Positions 61,513-64,000 of a stretch of 64,000 nucleotides of DNA are shown one piece after another. Position 1 is the stretch's first letter. Each line of letters starts with the position of its first letter. Source of the stretch: Polyporus tsugae (lineage: Eukaryota > Basidiomycota > Agaricomycetes > Polyporales > Polyporaceae); NCBI GenBank assembly GCA_024305745.1, contig JAHRBS010000013.1, positions 1,674,001 to 1,738,000 on the forward strand. Direction: 5' to 3'. The notes below the pieces were generated by a model that was given only the letters and a program-made list of their open reading frames with translations, was not told where the DNA came from and did not search any database. The translations under genes were made by a program, and so were the position numbers.

Positions 61513-63098
61513 ATGTCGACCCGCCACTCCTTTCTTTCCACCACCGGCCTGATCAGGCCAATGTCTACTGCGTCCTTCGCGTCTGCAGCCGACGACTATC
61601 TCCCAGACCAATTCGCTCCTTCCGGCGTCCCAACGTCGAGGAGGATGCGCAAGTCGGCGATACCACCACCTCAAACGAAGACACCACTCACCACAAGAGC
61701 CGGGATCATTCCCCTGGGACCGACGTTCCTCGTCTGCATGGCAGTCGCATTGTCGTTGCTGTTCATTGGCACCATATCCCTGGCGTTCATCGCCGACGAA
61801 GACAAACCATCGGCTGTAGCGGCCGTCTTGAATGATGTTGCCTCCAACGCTCCAGGGGTAAGTGAACGCTTGCCATCGACTCAACGGAGGTACTGACAAA
61901 GGGACAAGATTGTGTTGTTCGGCGAGAGCGTCGATGTTGATGTCGATGAGCCGTCGGTGACCATACGTTGGACAATCATCGGTTGCGGTCAAGGGTTTGT
62001 GCTCGAGGGATCCGAGGGGACCCATGGCACCGATAGATGCGGGTTACCCCCTATGGCCTTGCAGTTCTTCGTCGATGGGTAAGCGACCAGCCAAGCACCT
62101 CCAGTGTGTTCGGGAATACTCACCAGAGCCAGCAACGAGGAAGCCGCTGCAACATACAACCCCGACCTCCTTCCATTTTTCAACCGGAGTGGCCAGCGAC
62201 ACAGGCAAGTACCTACAGTGCAAGTTCAATACAAGTTAGCTGAATACTCGAACCTCCAGCATACAGAACATGTTCCAGTTCGATGCGGATCACGTCCTGG
62301 ACGTGCATGAAGCTCGCTTTTACCCGTTCGACACTTACCTCCTCACGACCTCGGTACGGGCAGTGTCGACCGCCGACAACGCAACCTTGCCCATCCAGTC
62401 GTTAGGCACGGTTTCGCTCACGTCCAACTTCGAGACGATCTCCAACGACGTGGCGAGTTTTGTCACCGCCTCGAACGGATCGGAGTCGACGGTACCCGCG
62501 AGGGATCTAAACCTCCGAATTACTAGGCCTGTGGAGGCCCGGGCGTACGCGTTGCTTCTGTTCGGGTCCAGCTGGATGCTCGCACACGCGACCATGTGTC
62601 TGGTAGTACTCGGTTGGCGCGCGGATCGCCAGGAGAAGATGTTGCAGTACCTGGTTGTCGCCTTCGCAATTACGTTGCTCATACCGCAGATGCGTAACGC
62701 GATGCCTGACGCTCCCGGTTTTGATGGTGAGTGTACGACGTGTAATCCAGCGGCGATCTCTTTACTGACGGTTCTGATTCCGTACCGCAGGCGTCCTGAT
62801 TGGTGAGTTCTAAAACCGTTGTTGACTGGGGAAAAAGGGCCGTGAACACGTACTAACCAAGGTCGCAGATGCTATCGGCTTTTTTCCTCAGATGCTAGTT
62901 TGTGGCGTATCAGCCATCATACTCTTCAGCATGATGGTAAAGAGGGAGTTACAGTACCTCGACGCCCCCTCGCCTCCAGTCGACTTCAAAAAAGAAGCAC
63001 CTGCGGCTTTGTCGATTGGCCTTCAGAGGATGCGAAGAGGAGGATCCTCCGTGGATATCAGTCATTTCCGAAACCTAAGTCGTATGCCTAGAATGTAG
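61513..63098 (+). CDS. DUF4436-like multi-pass membrane protein
   Basis: The N-terminus MSTRHSFLSTTGLIRPMSTA is Ser-rich and disordered. A first membrane helix (FLVCMAVALSLLFIGTISLA) is followed by a luminal or extracellular beta-rich region. That region contains SVTIRWTIIGCG, FQFDADHVLDVHEARFYPFD with a Tyr-Pro-Phe-Asp motif typical of DUF4436, and VSLTSNFETISND. Three C-terminal helices are ALLLFGSSWMLAHATMCLVV, MLQYLVVAFAITLLIPQMRN and PQMLVCGVSAIILFSMMV. A 12-nt micro-exon at 62791-62802 encodes GVLI between PGFD and DAIGFF. Function of this family, found in fungi and some bacteria, is unknown. Early exons between 62080 and 62270 are not fully resolved. Confidence 0.72.
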
Positions 63099-63580
63099 GA
63101 GATCGAGATCTTGTGTAGTCGGCATATGTTTCGGACACGTAAATCCTTGTACACCTGGACTGTTGTAGACCGGACTGTTTTCAATGTTGTACATCGCACT
63201 ATAGTTATCACGTTTGGAAGTCAAATCTGAACAAAAAATCCCCGCTGTACGCTTAAATCTTACCATACATGCATGCAGTTGGAATATAGAGTAGCAGTCG
63301 ATAGGTTTTCAACGTCAACGTCGAGGTGGCGGACTCGGAGGTGACTGGTTGATCGTTGCCGTTAGCGCCCATCCATGCCGATAATAGGCACGTGACATGA
63401 CGCACGCCACGTTCGCTGGTATTAGACGCCCATGTCCTGCTGTGGCACGTCCGATGGGAGGATGCTCACTGACCGTCATGTTCCCGTGCCCTGCTTGTCA
63501 TCCCTGCCGCCTTTAGCCTGCTTGTGTACCACCGGAGCGTTCGAACTCATTCCTTTGGAGGGTAGCTAGAAGTAAATACG
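63099..63580. other. Intergenic stretch, nothing recognised
   Basis: About 480 bp between the DUF4436-like gene and the Derlin gene on the same strand. It should hold the Derlin promoter; no element was recognised. Confidence 0.5.
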
Positions 63581-64000
63581 ATGCCGGTCGGGGTTGAAGC
63601 TTGGGTCACTCAGATTCCGCCTATAACCAGGGCATGGCTTGCGCTCTCGGTGCTAACAAGTTTGGCAGTCGTGAGTCCCCTTCTTATGTTCACAAGAGCT
63701 GATGCAAGCGTATTTGTGCTTTATAGCAAACCCAAATGGTGACGCCGTTGCAGCTGTATTTCAGCTTCAAGGCGGCGTTCACGAATGCGCAGGTGAGCAT
63801 GTCCTTTGTGTACCAGCTTACCGTCTTTTGACGGTGCCAAAGCCGTGGAGGGCCTTCACCACGTTCTTTTATTTCGGAACGATATCCCTTGACTTCGTAT
63901 TCCATATGTTCTTCTTGTGAGTCGACCTCTCCCCGTCGCGCCATCCCGATCCGAAATGACATATGTTATGGCAGCATGCGCTACAGTCGGATGCTCGAGG
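63581..64000 (+). CDS. Derlin (DER1 family), 5' part cut by window edge
   Basis: Exons 63581..63670, 63727..63792, 63843..63916 and 63975 to beyond 64000 encode MPVGVEAWVTQIPPITRAWL, then LAVQTQMVTPLQLYFSFK, then PWRAFTTFFYFGTISLDFVF and FFFMRYSRMLE. This is the beginning of a Derlin: the PPITR opening, QLYF, WRxxTxFxxFG and the RYxRMLE end of the second helix all match. Derlins are rhomboid-like pseudoproteases of the ER membrane that help retrotranslocate misfolded proteins in ERAD together with Cdc48. The reading frame stays open to the end of the window. The remainder, including later helices and the tail that binds Cdc48, lies outside. Confidence 0.93.

Overview
The window is nuclear DNA of a filamentous basidiomycete, most likely a wood- or litter-inhabiting agaricomycete. 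Genes are compact and intron-dense, with introns of about 45-75 nt and GTRNGT donors. Family content fits too: DUF6534-type membrane proteins, a HET-domain protein, BTB and MYND proteins, and LodA-like oxidases. There are no operons, ribosome binding sites or CRISPR arrays. I joined exons by eye. Where exon coordinates are given, the summed coding length is a multiple of three with no internal stop.

Layout. 1-4.9 kb: an intron-containing tRNA-Thr(CGT), APC2 (-), an HSL-type alpha/beta hydrolase (+). 5-9.6 kb: two tandem Hst2/SIRT2-class sirtuins (-) with identical seven-exon structures, including 8- and 10-nt micro-exons. 9.8-14.1 kb: an S28 serine peptidase and a MYND-type zinc protein (-). 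14.2-17.4 kb: gene-poor. 17.5-26.5 kb: a DUF6534 membrane protein (+), NAD(P)HX epimerase (+), an ORC6-like protein (+), an EXPERA/EBP-like sterol isomerase (-), guanine deaminase (+). 26.8-37 kb: a BTB protein (-), MON1 (+), the E4 ligase UFD2 (-), mitoribosomal bL35 (+), a phosphoglycerate mutase-type phosphatase (-). 37.3-43.8 kb: a tandem duplication of an AN1-zinc-finger gene plus a DUF6534-type gene, in which opposite members have decayed in the two copies.

44.1-51.2 kb holds the most interesting system. It has an intact LodA/GoxA-type cysteine tryptophylquinone (CTQ) amine or amino-acid oxidase (-), an intact VioB/RebD-type ferritin-like protein (-), and an intact LodB-type flavoprotein (+) that diverges from the ferritin-like gene across a 544-bp intergenic region. 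Bacterial lodA and lodB form an oxidase/maturase pair. The ferritin-like third member suggests a three-component fungal unit making or using a quinone-cofactor oxidase.

51.5-64 kb: PPWD1 WD40-cyclophilin (+), a large HET-domain protein with three copies of an unrecognised C-terminal module (+), a SET/MYND protein (+), a DUF4436-like membrane protein (+), and the 5' end of a Derlin (+) cut by the window edge.
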